Shown here: one piece after another, positions 35,280-52,056 of the stretch
Numbering within the stretch: the stretch's first letter is position 1
How the letters are laid out: every line of letters begins with the position of its first letter
Source: Neckera pumila
Lineage: Eukaryota > Streptophyta > Bryopsida > Hypnales > Neckeraceae
Direction: 5' to 3'
Assembly (NCBI GenBank): GCA_963969595.1
Contig: OZ018413.1
Coordinates: forward strand, 5,794,711-5,858,710
Length of the DNA stretch: 64,000 nt
Translations under genes and position numbers: made by a program
Notes under the pieces: model-generated
Database searches by the model: none
Told to the model about the DNA's origin: nothing
What the model saw: the letters and a program-made list of their open reading frames with translations, nothing else

Positions 35280-36376
35280 CTGACTTGAGAACATGTGGTA
35301 AAATTTTCAGAAATTTCCGCCGTGTGGATTGCAAGATGTAAGCATTCAAATTCACTAAAATCATTTTTTGGTCCTTGCGAAAAACTAGGCAGTTGCACTT
35401 CACATGCTCAGTTTTCTATGAAAAAATGTCCAAAATGGTGGTGCTTCTTTGAATTCATTTTCCTAGACAAGTTGTCCACATGCTTAAAAAATTTCACATC
35501 ATTTGAAATTGTACAATATACAGGAAAAAAATAGTAAATAGACAATAGTGGAGAATGATTCAAAATACATAATTGTTAAGAATTTAATTATTGGAATTAA
35601 AAATGCCAATTCCAATAGTTGCAATGTTGTAATAAACACATGAGATGATATTTGGGGGTCTTGAAGGGCCGTTTCAAGTCTGTTCCCTGATCTGCCCAGA
35701 TTCAATGAACGTCGGTATGGATATGTTAGAAATTTTTTTTTTCAAAAAAAAAGAAAAAGAAAAATCTTTTTACCAAAATATCATTTTTAGCAAAATTTTT
35801 TTTTTTTTTTTTTCAAAAATTGATGTGGCAATCGCTTGACTATGTCAGCCAACTGCTGCTGCTACGTTCCTGCAGTCTGTAAATGTAGCAGGCAGCAGGG
35901 GAACTCAGAGCCCTCCAAGACCTCCAAATCTCATCTAATGATATACATCCTATGGTTTTATTTTTTACAAAAATATTGAAAATTGAATAAGATAAAGGAC
36001 TTCAATTAGAGTAGAGAATCCATAACTGCCCACAAACAAAAAATCCTCATAACTTTTGACTCATTGATCAAAATGGAATGATTCAAAGCTAGAAACGTAT
36101 ATAGAACTCTAGAAAACCAATTTCAAATTTTTGTTTATGAAAAAAGTGATTTTTTTTATCTGCTCGGACTACCTAAGTTCAGAAACAAACTACATAACTT
36201 GCAATAACTTTTGACACATAATTTCAAATGTCATGAAATTTAGTGCATATGAGTGATATTCCTTGTTTCCACCTTCTACTAAAATTTGGGCCAAGAATAT
36301 AGAAATCTCTAGTCACACGTACCTGCTGAAAATTTCTATGTAGCCAAAAAACGCAGGTTGGTCCTTTTGGGGTTAA
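35280..36376. repeat. inverted repeat pair, left copy
   Basis: Reverse complement of 42194-43010 at moderate identity. Shared landmarks are GAGAACATGTGGTAAAA at the outer end, GTCCAAAATGGTGGTGCTTC, CAATAGTTGCAATGTTG near the insertion point, CCATAACTGCCCACAAACAA, and CTATGTAGCCAAAAAACGCA at the inner end. This copy is longer because a family A TIR element (35639-35940) has inserted into it. No protein frame is conserved between copies. Confidence 0.75.
35639..35940. mobile_element. TIR element (MITE-like), family A copy 3, with empty site known
   Basis: Left end CATGAGATGATATTTGGGGG; right end read on the other strand CATTAGATGAGATTTGGAGG. It has the family's internal blocks (GCCGTTTCAAGTCTGTTCCC, the A/T runs, TCCTGCAGTCTG). 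It splits the left copy of the inverted repeat between AATAAACA and ATATACATCC; the right copy, near 42645, reads straight through this point and so shows the unoccupied site. Confidence 0.8.
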
Positions 36377-38769
36377 AATGGCCACTTCCAAATTCAAAAG
36401 ATGGAAAGAACAGTGGGATAAGATAGTAAATTATTTTGTTGTCTACAAGGGAATGAAAAATTGCTTCTAGGAGTCATTGTCTTCTTGAAAACACTTGCCG
36501 GCCCTTTTTAGAAATGATAGGTCCAAATGGTTACAAATATTAAAAACAAAAACTCCAACAACATGGCAAGGGTCTAATTAATTTGATTGTTGAAAAAAAT
36601 CCAATGATGGCTATGTCTACAGCTACAACTATGATTGCAAATGTTGACAAAAATGTGTACTATTCAATATCTTTTGTTAACGGCTTTAATTGATTTCAAT
36701 ATTAAATTTTTTTAGATTTGAAAGAATAATTTAAGAAGTAGACTAGAGTGTTTAGCTTCAATTTTAGTAATTGAGGCTTTGACTCATTGAGTGACTATTC
36801 ACTCACTAACACAAGTCATATTTGTGGACAAAGTAAGGTATCTTTATCCGCAATAAGTACTTTTCTAAAAGATCAATATTGATGGCCATTCTTGAGGCCA
36901 AGGACTTCATTCTACCAATGAGGTAGTGCAAGGTACATTTGTTGCACTTATTTAGGATGGATAACTGATGGTTCAATGATTATTATAGGTGATCAAATCG
37001 ATTGTTTTAGAATGAATTAGGTGTGATGAATCCAAATTAGAATCTAAAGTCTAAATATTAAATATATGCTGATTCTTTGTACATTTACCATAGCTAAAGC
37101 AGCATTACACTTGCAAAGCAATGCATAATGTATTTATTGCCTTCATTTAAAGTCACGTTGACCATTCAATAATTTTAAGTAATTATTTTTAAAATAACTC
37201 GGATTCCATAAATGCAAACTTATAATTAGAAGTGTAAATAGAAGACAAATGATATTTTAATCTCTTAAAGACCAAGTGCTCAAATTTTGAACAACAAATG
37301 AATGCAAATACATACCACAAAATTAGTAATGCCACGTCAAATTCCAACAAAAAAAGTTTTAAAAAGTTGTTTTCTGTCATTTTTTCTATAATTGCATTGC
37401 TACCATCCAAAACTTGCAGCCTCTTTGAGGCCTGAAATTTCTTCTAATGATTCTAAATACATAGAAATGCGTTTTTTCATCCATTGATTTTTTTGAAGAT
37501 TCTTGTGTCAATTCTAACATCTCTGTAGTATAGTGTGAAACTACCATATTAGTTTACTTTTTAACAAAATGGAAAACATAAACAATGTACGTGAATTTGT
37601 AAGTTTGAAATGTTAGTACTCTAGATTAAATCACAACCATCAATTATGGAGATTTCCGTTAAATAGCAATGAGAACCTCTAGTGGATAGGGTGAAAATCT
37701 AGAAAATGCAATTAGGAAAAAACAAAGAAAAAAATCTAGGGGTAGAATAGGGTTTTAAACTAAAAGACTTTAAATAAGATTGGTGAAGTGACCAAATTTG
37801 GCAAATGATAAAATAATGATAAAATGAATACCAAATACTGCTATATAGGAAAACAAAATTCAAATTAAATAAAAAATATAACAAACATAAAAATATAAAA
37901 CCAAAATGAAAACAAAATACTATAATTAGGAAATTGAATTAGAATCAAATTTCAAACCCAAAGAAATAAAATCAATTAAAAACAAAAGACTACAAATAGA
38001 AAATAAAACTAAAATTAAAAATTGCAAACCCCAAAATTTATAAAACTTATAAAATAAAAAAGTAATTTCAAAACAAAAGAGTAGAGGTAGGAAATGAAAA
38101 TTATAGAAGTAAAGTGAGAACCACAAAAAATAATGTATAGAAAAAAATACAATAGAAGTTAGTAAAACGAAAAGTGCCACTACAACACGAGTAATGATAG
38201 AAACATTAATATAGAAATGTAATTTAGAGGATTTCGTAGTAATCTAGGGAGATTTATACTAAATTAGTATAGTTTACACTAAATTAACTAAGAATACAAA
38301 AAATTAGCATGAATCACACATATTTGGCGCGTTTTACACTAAATTAGCGGACTAATAGTATATTAAGGTAGGATAAAATTAGTCATGGAAATTAGTCCGC
38401 TAGGGAGTTTGATATATGCAAAATTAGGGTTGGGAGCCCTTTCTATCTTGTATTTTTCTTTTGGGTTTGTTTTGAGAGGTCTCTTGCAAAATTGTAGCAA
38501 AAAATAAACTAAAAAGTGTTAGACAAAATAATAAACAAGACTTAAGGTTAAGAACTCTTATTTGTCCCTTTTAACTTTTATATATAGGTGTTTTGAGAGC
38601 ATGTGATAAATGTGGTAAAAAATGAACAAAGAACATTAGAAAAATCATAGCAATGAGTTTGGGAAAGAATTAGCCCTTAAAATTTTGAGCTATCCAAAAT
38701 TAGTCAATCCATTTTTAAAACGGCCATTTCTAGACTGAGGAATGTAAAGAGCCACTTAAACTTGGGCTC
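36377..38769. other. AT-rich intergenic DNA, no gene seen
   Basis: Extremely A-rich on the plus strand from 37.7 to 38.2 kb. No coding signal. A TTCTTCTAATG motif near 37440 may be one decayed end of a TIR element. Confidence 0.5.
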
Positions 38770-39005
38770 ATTCTCAAGAAAATCAATTAGCAATCAAGTG
38801 GTATATTTATGTTTAGAAGATTATTCACTACTGAATTTACAAAAAATTCATTCTCAAGAGAATCAATTAGCAATGAAGTAGTATATTTATGTTTAGAAGA
38901 TTATTCACTATTGAATTTACAAAAGAATTCATTCTCAAGAGAATCAATTAGCGATCAAGTGGTATATTTATATTTAGAAGATTATTCACTATTGAATTTA
39001 CAACA
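38770..39005 (+). repeat. tandem repeat, 80 bp x 3
   Basis: Three consecutive copies with period 80-81 bases, each starting ATTCTCAAGAxAATCAATTAG and containing GTTTAGAAGATTATTCACTA. Copies are highly similar, so the array is young. A frame runs through all three only because the unit lacks stops in it; there is no sign of a gene. Confidence 0.9.
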
Positions 39006-39194
39006 AAAATCAAAGCATGGGTCAAATAGGTTCATCGTTTTATGGAAGAAAATGGGTGAAATATATAGAGTGTTTAGGTCAAATTGGAATTTGTGGGGTT
39101 GCTATTAATAAAAAAAATTTAGAGTTTGGTTTGGGAAAATGGAGGAATAATCTTGGCACCATTTGTAGGGATTAAAATAGACAAGCCTATTACC

Positions 39195-40340
39195 ACCCTA
39201 ACTTGCAATGTGAATATTTTGGGTCCAACTCTAAGAGGGGTTTATATTTTGTAGGGGTGTGCGCATGTTTCAAGAATAAAACCCAAGTGGAATTACAATT
39301 TTTCAGTTAAAATTGTAATTTCAGTGAATTTCTGAAGTGGTTTGCCTTGAAATTACAAAAACGACTATAGACTAAAGTCATACACATTCCATAAACAACC
39401 TATAGACGCCAAGTCAAGTACTTAGTATTCACCATTAATGGAGAGACACATTTCTCCTTGTTGTCATAAATTTTTTGATTTTATCATGAAAATTAAGAAT
39501 GGATATTATCATAAAAAGAACAGATTTGGATGTTTTATGGACGGAATTGGCCCAAAATAGGATGACTGAATTGGCTGGTCTACTAACGAAATTGGGAAGC
39601 AAACGAAATTGGGCTAGTCTACCTTAGAATGGGATTGATTAGATTTTTTTTGGTTGAGATTGAATGGAAGTAGGTCTGGGACTCACTTTTGGACTAATTG
39701 TAGGTGTTAGGAGGAGTTCGTAAATTCTTGTAGAGATCACTACCAATTTAATTCAATTCTGCACTGTGAAAAGTGGAAGAAGATTAGAAGGCTTCTATTC
39801 AAGTTGTCTGCTTTTTAAAATTGAATTCAATTGACTGACCTTCTTGCATAGAGTTTGGGATATTGTTGCACTCCAGACTTGAGAAGACCAAGGTCAACAT
39901 GGATGAGGAAGCGGAACATCTAAATGCATATAAAGTGGATCAACTCAGTTCCGTTCTATTTCCACTTCCATCAGTAGACTAGCCCAATTCCGTCCAAAAA
40001 ACATCCAAATCCGTTCTTTGTATGACAAAATCCATCCTTTTCATGACAAAATCAAAAAAATTGAAGACGACAAGGGGTAACATGTCACTCCATTAATGGT
40101 GAATATTGAGTACTTAACTTGACGATTATAGGTTGTCTATGGGACGCTTATGACTTTAGTCTATGGGCGATTTTGTAATTTCAAGGCAAACCACTTCAAA
40201 AGTTACAATATTAATCAAAACATTATAATTACACTTGGTTTTGGTTTTGGTCTTAAACATATGCACACCCTTGAGAAGAAAATTGTGCCCCTCTTGGAAT
40301 TGGCTCCAAGATATTCAGATTGCAAATCAGAGAGCCCAGT
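39195..40340. mobile_element. fold-back element with arms of about 400 bp
   Basis: The left arm (about 39195-39600) is inverted relative to the right arm (about 39965-40340). Shared landmarks in order are TTGCAATxTGAATATxTTGG, TGTGCGCATGTTT/TGTGCATATGTTT, GTGGTTTGCCTTGAAATTAC, ATTCACCATTAATGGAG and CGGATTTGGATGTTTTxTGG. The spacer is about 360 bases. A diverged copy of the outer end also lies near 6760-6790, so this is a dispersed family. It has no coding capacity. Which superfamily it belongs to is unclear. Confidence 0.65.
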
Positions 40341-40455
40341 GGCAGATTACATCCTAACTCCAAACTGCACAACATCGACCGTTGGTGATTAAACCCGGCA
40401 GGCTGCACCAACAAGGTGGAGGGGGTACCAATGTGGACAATTTCCCACGGATCAC

Positions 40456-40775
40456 CACTACAAGAGAATGCAGCGTTTGCAATACTTTTTGCAATGGTTT
40501 TGCAATGCCCACAAATTTTGTTTCAATGATTTTGCAATGGTTTAATATAAAGTATTGCACTATGTTTGCAACAGTTTAGAAATGCAATAGCATGGATTCA
40601 ATGCCCAATACTTTTATATTGAATTAATCACAACTTTGCAACGTTTTTGCAATGGTTTTGCAATGCATTGATTCTTTTCTGAGTTCCAAACTAAGTTCCG
40701 TTACACATTGTTTCATTGCAAAACCATTGCAAATGCATTACTAGTATGTTGCAGTCACTGCTTTCTTTTGTAGTG
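40456..40775. mobile_element. 320-bp non-autonomous CACTA element
   Basis: Begins CACTACAAGAGAATGCAG and ends CTTTCTTTTGTAGTG. CACTACAAGAAA-like termini are the classic CACTA (EnSpm) ends. It is flanked by the 3-base direct repeat CAC at 40453-40455 and 40776-40778. The interior repeats a TTTTGCAATGGTTTTGCAAT motif in both directions near the two ends, which is typical of subterminal transposase-binding repeats in this superfamily. No transposase gene. Confidence 0.9.
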
Positions 40776-40778
40776 CAC

Positions 40779-41500
40779 GCAGAAGCACCAAGAGAAACCT
40801 GCACAGGGAACGACACAGCCCCGCAAGGCATGCAACAAGGCAACGATCCTGAAGTGAAATCACGGAGCTTCAATTCAGCCGGCGAGGCAGAACTGAACCC
40901 AAGGGACGAAACCAAGGCCAGCGATGGAGGTCTGGATGAGACGAAACCAGGAGAGACCGTGGCAACAAACAAATTATATGTGAGCTAGCAAGACAACAGA
41001 ATTGAAGGTGCATGCCAAGACGAGCAGATCGTGAGAGGAATTAGATAAAACAATTAAAAACCCAGAAAGCAAGGCCATTCGAGAGGCCCGCCCGGGACGA
41101 GATCCATCGATCACCGAAGCCAGCAAGCCATCGACGTTCCAACGTTGCGACAGCAAGAGAATCGCTGCAGCAAGCTAGCTAGACCTGGCCGGAGCAGGAA
41201 GAGCAGCCAAAATTCACGAGGAGCTGAAGACCAACGTACCAAGCCTCAACAAAATCAGAATCCAAACAGCAGCAACGACAAGACGAGACCGCGGCTTCTG
41301 AAATTAATCTGAAGGCGACCGGGAATCTTCGATCCAGCACACGCTGAACGGAAGAATCCCAGTCAGAAAGGCGAACGAAAGACGACGGGGAGCTGAAGAT
41401 ATTGCGGGGAAACTAAGGCTGGAGACACGACGGCAGCGAAGATCGAGGACGAAGGTGAACCAGCACGATCCAGCGCCCGGAGGAGTAAGCTTAGGGCGGT
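40779..41500 (+). other. GC-rich, purine-biased block without a recognised gene
   Basis: Starts abruptly at the right edge of the CACTA element and ends near 41500, where AT-rich DNA resumes. The plus strand is strongly G/A-rich. A frame from the element's interior to about 40988 reads ...ETCTGNDTAPQGMQQGND... with coding-like composition but no known motif; after that all frames are short. It could be a remnant of a retroelement or of a gene 5' end. Confidence 0.4.
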
Positions 41501-42193
41501 TTTGATTTTTTTCCTCCTTTCTTTCCGTTGTCTGTACTGTCGTGGTTTTGCCTCCAGAAGAGAGTAAGCTTAGTGCAGGGGCTGACGAAATTGGAGCTAA
41601 ACAGTCCTTTTGGGGGGCGAAATGGAGCCAGAAAGCATCATTTCATACTAAAAATCTTTTTTTCGCCAGAAAAAGAAGTAATCTCTTTTCGCCAAAAAAG
41701 TTTCAATCCAATTTAAAATATGGATGAAATTGTCAAATTTGGATGAAAAATTGTATGAATTTGATTGAAAAGTGTTTTACCGTACAAAAGATGGATGGAC
41801 GAAGAAAGAAAATGCTTCACCAAATTTTAAGTGATCGCCATCTTGGCACTTTTCTAAAAACCAAAAAAAAAAGGCTAGTGACGACTTGAACGGTAAGATG
41901 GAAGCACCCATGCGTGCATTTAAGCAATTCAGCAATATTGTAGTTGGAGGCACCTTTTGCTAGAAAACATATTTTTGCAATATTGGCAGTTGAAAATCAT
42001 GAATTTTTAGAAATAAATGGATAAGGCATCTATTTTCTGTGAATTCTCAAAGCAAAATTCCCTGTAGCACCTCTATTTGTATCTATCCTAGTAAAGCTGC
42101 CTCGATTCTGACAAGGAAATAAAAAAAGAATGATCAATACCCACCAACTACAATTAAATAGGGAGAGGTTTTCAAGATACTTTTGGAGACACT
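41501..42193. other. intergenic DNA, no gene seen
   Basis: Returns to AT-rich spacer. Nothing recognised. Confidence 0.5.
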
Positions 42194-43010
42194 TTAATCC
42201 CTAAAGGACCAACATGCATTTTTTTGGCTACATAGAAATTTTGGGCAGGTACGTATGACTAGATATTCCCATATTTTTGGCCTAGATTTTAATCAAAGGT
42301 GGGTGTGAGGAATATCTTTCATATGCACAAAATTTCATGACATTAGGAAATATGAGTCAAAAGTTATGGCCTAATATGTTACTTTTTTTTGTAACTGGGT
42401 AGTCTAAACAGATTAGGAAAAATCACTATTTTCAAAAACAAAAATTTGAAATTGATTTTCTAGGATTATATATACACGGAAAGTTTTAAATCATTCCATT
42501 TTAATCAATGACTGAACCAAAAGTTATGAGGATTTTTTGTTTGTGGGCAGTTATGGATTCTCTACTCTAAAATAACTTTGAAGTCCTTTATCTTACTCAA
42601 TTTTCAATATTTTTTGAAAAAAATAAAATCATAGGATGTAGATTGTTTACTACAGCATTCCAACCATTGGAATTGACATTTTGCAATTCCAGAATTAAAT
42701 TCTCAACAATTTAGTACTTTGTATCATTCATTCTCTACTGCTCTCTACTTACTATTTTTTCCTGTGTGTTGTATGTACAATTCCAAATGATCTGAAATCT
42801 TTCAAGCATGTGGCCGACTTGTCTAGGAAAAAGAATTTAAAGAAGAACCACCATTTTGGACATTTTTTCATAGAAAAGTGAGGTTGTGAAGTACAATTTG
42901 CCCTGTTGTTTGCAAGACAAAAAATGATTTTGGTGAATTTGAATGCTTATGTCTTGCAATCCACGTGGTGAAAACATTTGAAACTTTTACCACATGTTCT
43001 CAAATCAGTA
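42194..43010. repeat. inverted repeat pair, right copy
   Basis: Reverse complement of 35280-36376, without the TIR element found in that copy. The landmark TTTGTGGGCAGTTATGGATT pairs with CCATAACTGCCCACAAACAA on the left. This copy gives the pre-insertion sequence for the element at 35.6 kb. Confidence 0.75.
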
Positions 43011-44222
43011 TACTACAAGATCATGTGGTTACATGTGTCAAAAAAAGTTTTTTTCAAAAAATTGGTACTTGGTAGTCAGTTTTGAGCGATTTTGGTGAAA
43101 ACATAGTCATGGAATTTTAGGGGTTAAGGGAACTTTACAGTGAATCAATGGGTACATAGACAAAAATCAGTGCTTCCACTTTAATTCTAGTTGAACACTA
43201 GAAAAAAAACTTGTTGCTCTCAACACAATCTACATGACGGTTTTGTTTTTTGGAACATAAAAACATCAATTTCAACACAAATTTTGAGTGGAAATTGATA
43301 TTTTTACGTTACAAAAAATAAAAACGTTGCATGTCCAAAAAATTAATTGATTTTTTGGGTCTAGATGGGGCAAGTGCAAAAGCATTTGTTCCAAATTGAG
43401 CTAAAATTAAGGTTGGTTAGTTTGAATGATTGGAAAAGAGGGGACCATTTTAATTGCTTAAAAGGAGATGAATGTCTTAGTATTGCATTTTAAAAACTAA
43501 ATTCAAGTGTAATGGGGGACAATGCATGTAAATTGAGTTGTTTTGGTGAGATGTGGTGTGCTATAATTAGTCTTATGACTCCATTTGGCCCACTTGAGGT
43601 CCACATTGGAATTTTTTTTGTTGAGTGTTATGTTTAGGAGATTGACCTAACCTCCTAGAACATGTGTTAAGGTGATTTTGGGATGGTAGGACATACCTTT
43701 GGGTGATTTAGTGATGCTACCCCTTATTCACTTAGAGTCATTTAATTAAGTATTTATCAAAAAAATTGGATAGGAGTCTAGTGTTTGGAAGGTAAATTTG
43801 TTTAATGTCCTGTATACTCCTCACCAGCCAACTCTAATTTTATTTATTTATTTATTTATTTCCTAATGCAATGAAAAATCTCATGTATAAATTCTGAAGA
43901 CTTTGCTTTGCAAATATTCTATAATTCAAACGATTCTAGTAGGCTTGGCTTAAGAAAATAATTTTTTTGTTCAAACATACTTATGACAATTGAACTTCAA
44001 AATACTTGCAAAGATAAACTCAAAAATGTATATTTTGCACAAATATAATAGACCTAAATAATACAAGAATTTACAAACGTTTAAAATTCAGATGAAAGAA
44101 AAAAACAAGATTCTTTATGTTTGGGATATATTTGCTTTCATCAATTGTTCTAAATTTGAATGTTTAATCTTTTAGGAATTAATATACTTCATCATGGCTA
44201 CTTTGTATAAACCTTCATCATT
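43011..44222. other. AT-rich intergenic DNA
   Basis: No gene is supported. A TTTA microsatellite of five or six units is at about 43840-43860. Confidence 0.55.
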
Positions 44223-44397
44223 CCAATCAAATTGTGTGGTATCCATTTACTGCCCTTATTTAAAATGGTTTAGTATACCATTCAAATTGTGTAGTATCCA
44301 TTTATTATCCTTACTTAGAATGGTTTAATATACCATTCAAATTGTATAGTATCCATTTAAAGTGCCCTTACTTTGAATGGTTTAGTATACCATTCAA
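44223..44397 (+). repeat. tandem repeat, about 57 bp x 3
   Basis: Three copies of a unit containing CAAATTGTGTAGTATCCATT and GAATGGTTTAGTATACCATT, with a partial fourth at the end. Copies differ by a few substitutions and small indels. Confidence 0.85.
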
Positions 44398-49570
<5,173 letters not shown>

Positions 49571-51003
49571 ATCACTAATTCAACTTCGGTACAATGAGGC
49601 ATGACTTAGAAGCGAGTTTTGTTTGCGCGCGGGAATTAGTCTAAGAGTTCGAGGGTCTGTTCTTCTGGCTCAAGTCTCGGTGCTTTATTGCTGCAGGAGT
49701 TTGACTGTAAAATGATTATTTGATTATTGAACATCAGTTTTGCTGCCCATATTTGATTGGGCTTATTCAACCAATACTTATCTTTACCAAGTAGCATTCG
49801 AAGATGTGATGCCGAAGTAGCTACGGTAGTACTGGAATTGAGAGGATTTCATGTGACAGTGGTGTTGAGAATGGTGCAGAAAACAGTGGTGAGGAATAAG
49901 TTAAGGACAAACATTTTTAGAGAAGTGTGTGAGGTAGAAGGAACTCTCATTTAGGGCTTACCACAGTGAAGGTAAACTACACTAATAATGGTTTTTAGTG
50001 TAAACCAATTGATTAACTACACTAATTGATTTATAAATGTTTTATGGATTTTGCAACTAGCCTTTGGTTGAGGTCTATATGATTAGTATGGATCAAACAG
50101 AATCTTCAGCTAAAAAATTCATACTAATTATGTTTTGAGACATAAAAATCTAGAAAATTATGGAAACCTTTTGAACTCTATTTTTGTACATACCCCACTA
50201 TAGAAACCTGCACTATAGATACGTGATTGTTACGTGGTTTGAAATCGATTGCTTCCCCTAATATCATTAGTCCAAGGTAGGGCCATCCATTAACTCTTAA
50301 AGGTTGATGAGTTTGTTTCATCAGAAAAACACTCCCAAATTGTCATTTCTAGTGTAAAGAGCTATGATGCAAGAAAACTATTGTTCTTGCATATTTAATT
50401 GTTGGATCTTACATTAAGCTTCTATGAGAATGTGTGGAAAAGATTTTAGGCATTTTCACCATGTACATTTTACGATTCTAGTGTTCAAAGTAAAATGAAA
50501 ATATTTTTTTGCACCTTGCTTTACTAAGGATTTAAACTTTGAATCCCCTTAACTAATAGTTTTTGCAACTCATAGTTTTGATGTTTAAATCTTCATGAAA
50601 GGGAATTAAGTTGAGAATCTATGAAAAAAAATTTCAATAGAAAAAATAATAGTTTTCATTCTTTCAAAAAACTTGGTAAGTGGAAGTAGTTACAAGATGG
50701 AAAGGACAATTAAGTTGTTAATAGTTCTAAAATGGAATTGATACATTTCAATTTCAGTGGTACGATAATTGTATCAAGTAATCTACATCCTATGATCATT
50801 TTTGTTTTTGAAGAATTGTGAATTTACGTTCAAAGACAATTCTTATGTATTATTTGTTTAGAAAGATGTTCTAATTTTCAAAATACAACTCTTTATAAAT
50901 TTCACATCACTAATCCCATTGGAATGAACCAAAGCTCTCTATGTAGACAAAAACATACTCTATGAGAAAAATGAAAAATTATAGCTTTTGAGTTTTGTAG
51001 GGA
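49571..51003. other. intergenic DNA, no gene seen
   Basis: Contains the PECT1 3' untranslated region, then AT-rich spacer. No sequence matching the body of the GT29 gene is found here, although the duplicated GT29 exon next to it would read into this stretch. Confidence 0.55.
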
Positions 51004-51420
51004 AGGGGTCTCTACATGCTTTGCATTTCACAACAGTTTTGGAATTGAGTCATGGTGTCGGTGCATTCAATTTCCCACTCCTGGTGCAAAATAGGAACGT
51101 TAAGAAATGTCTGCGTACCTGGAGGCGAGGAAGGACAGAAGAGGAGCCAGGAAGGCACGGCCAAGAAGAATGTGCACATTGAAATTATGGCGAGCAGCAG
51201 CAGAATGAAGATGAGACTAGCCATCTCCACAACTACAAACTCGGCATCACTCTCTTCTCTGCATTTACGCTTCTATTAGCACACAATCTTTGCATCTGGA
51301 AAATCCGCAGCCCATTATTCAATTCAATGTTGAGAAATTCCTCCCGCAAGCATTACTGTAAGTTACAGCACAACGTCAATACAAACCTCAGTACTACATC
51401 ACAGTCACACTTCGAGGCCT
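51004..51420 (-). pseudogene. duplicated promoter and exon 1 of the GT29 gene
   Basis: Closely matches 56944-57330 and lies in the same orientation. The 106-base first exon (51224-51119) is kept with its ATG, signal-anchor coding sequence ([13 protein letters not shown]...) and GTACGC donor, differing by one visible residue. The intron follows, but its acceptor CAG has become CAA, and the exon 2 sequence stops after a few bases (AGCATGTAGAGA). The copy therefore cannot make the enzyme. The duplication includes about 190 bases upstream of the ATG, so promoter activity may survive; transcripts would run toward the PECT1 3' end. Confidence 0.85.
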
Positions 51421-52056
51421 GAAGTACCCAATGACACTGTGAGACAGTATTCTTATAACTTACCAGTTAGAAGTCCATCTTTTTGGATGCAGTCATGTGT
51501 GGGCTTACTCTGAGCTATCAGAATCATGGAGAGAATGACGTAGCACATGGAAGAACAATTAAAGAGAATTTCCTTGAACCAAATGAAAGTCCATTCTTTT
51601 GGGAAGAAATTCTTTTGTAGGCTTTCAAAGAGCTGTTAGAATGGTGGAAAGAAAAGTGGTGAAGACAATGATCAAACATATGCACATTGAAAGCAAACAT
51701 GAGTTACAATGTTCACTGTAGACCACATGAAATTTGATAAAGATATCTTCTACACGAAAATGAAAAGTTTTCAGTTTTTAAATTGCTTCTATGGTGTCTT
51801 GGAAATTTAGAGAAATTAAAAAAAAGACATAACTCTCTAACCACAAACTTATTTCTTGTGAATGTTGCATTCGCTTGTTGGAAAGCTAGAAAACTCATCA
51901 CTGTTCCAGTTACCTCCGTTCCCTCTACTTGTGTCAGTGAAGGACGAAAATCATGTTTCTATGCGAGTGACTTTCCCCTGAACTCAGTCAGTGTAAATGA
52001 TACTGGCACAAGTGCGCGTTGCCCTTTTAATCTGAAACTGTAAGAGAAATCCATAC
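51421..52056. other. 3' flank of the GT29 gene
   Basis: No gene is supported. Short local repeats (AGCTATCAGAATCATGGAGA near 51516 and AGCTGTTAGAATGGTGGAAA near 51631) indicate a small internal duplication. Confidence 0.5.

Noticed and set aside
38809..39108. 99-codon frame with repeated amino-acid pattern
   Set aside because: A by-product of the 80-bp tandem array; no start context or homology.
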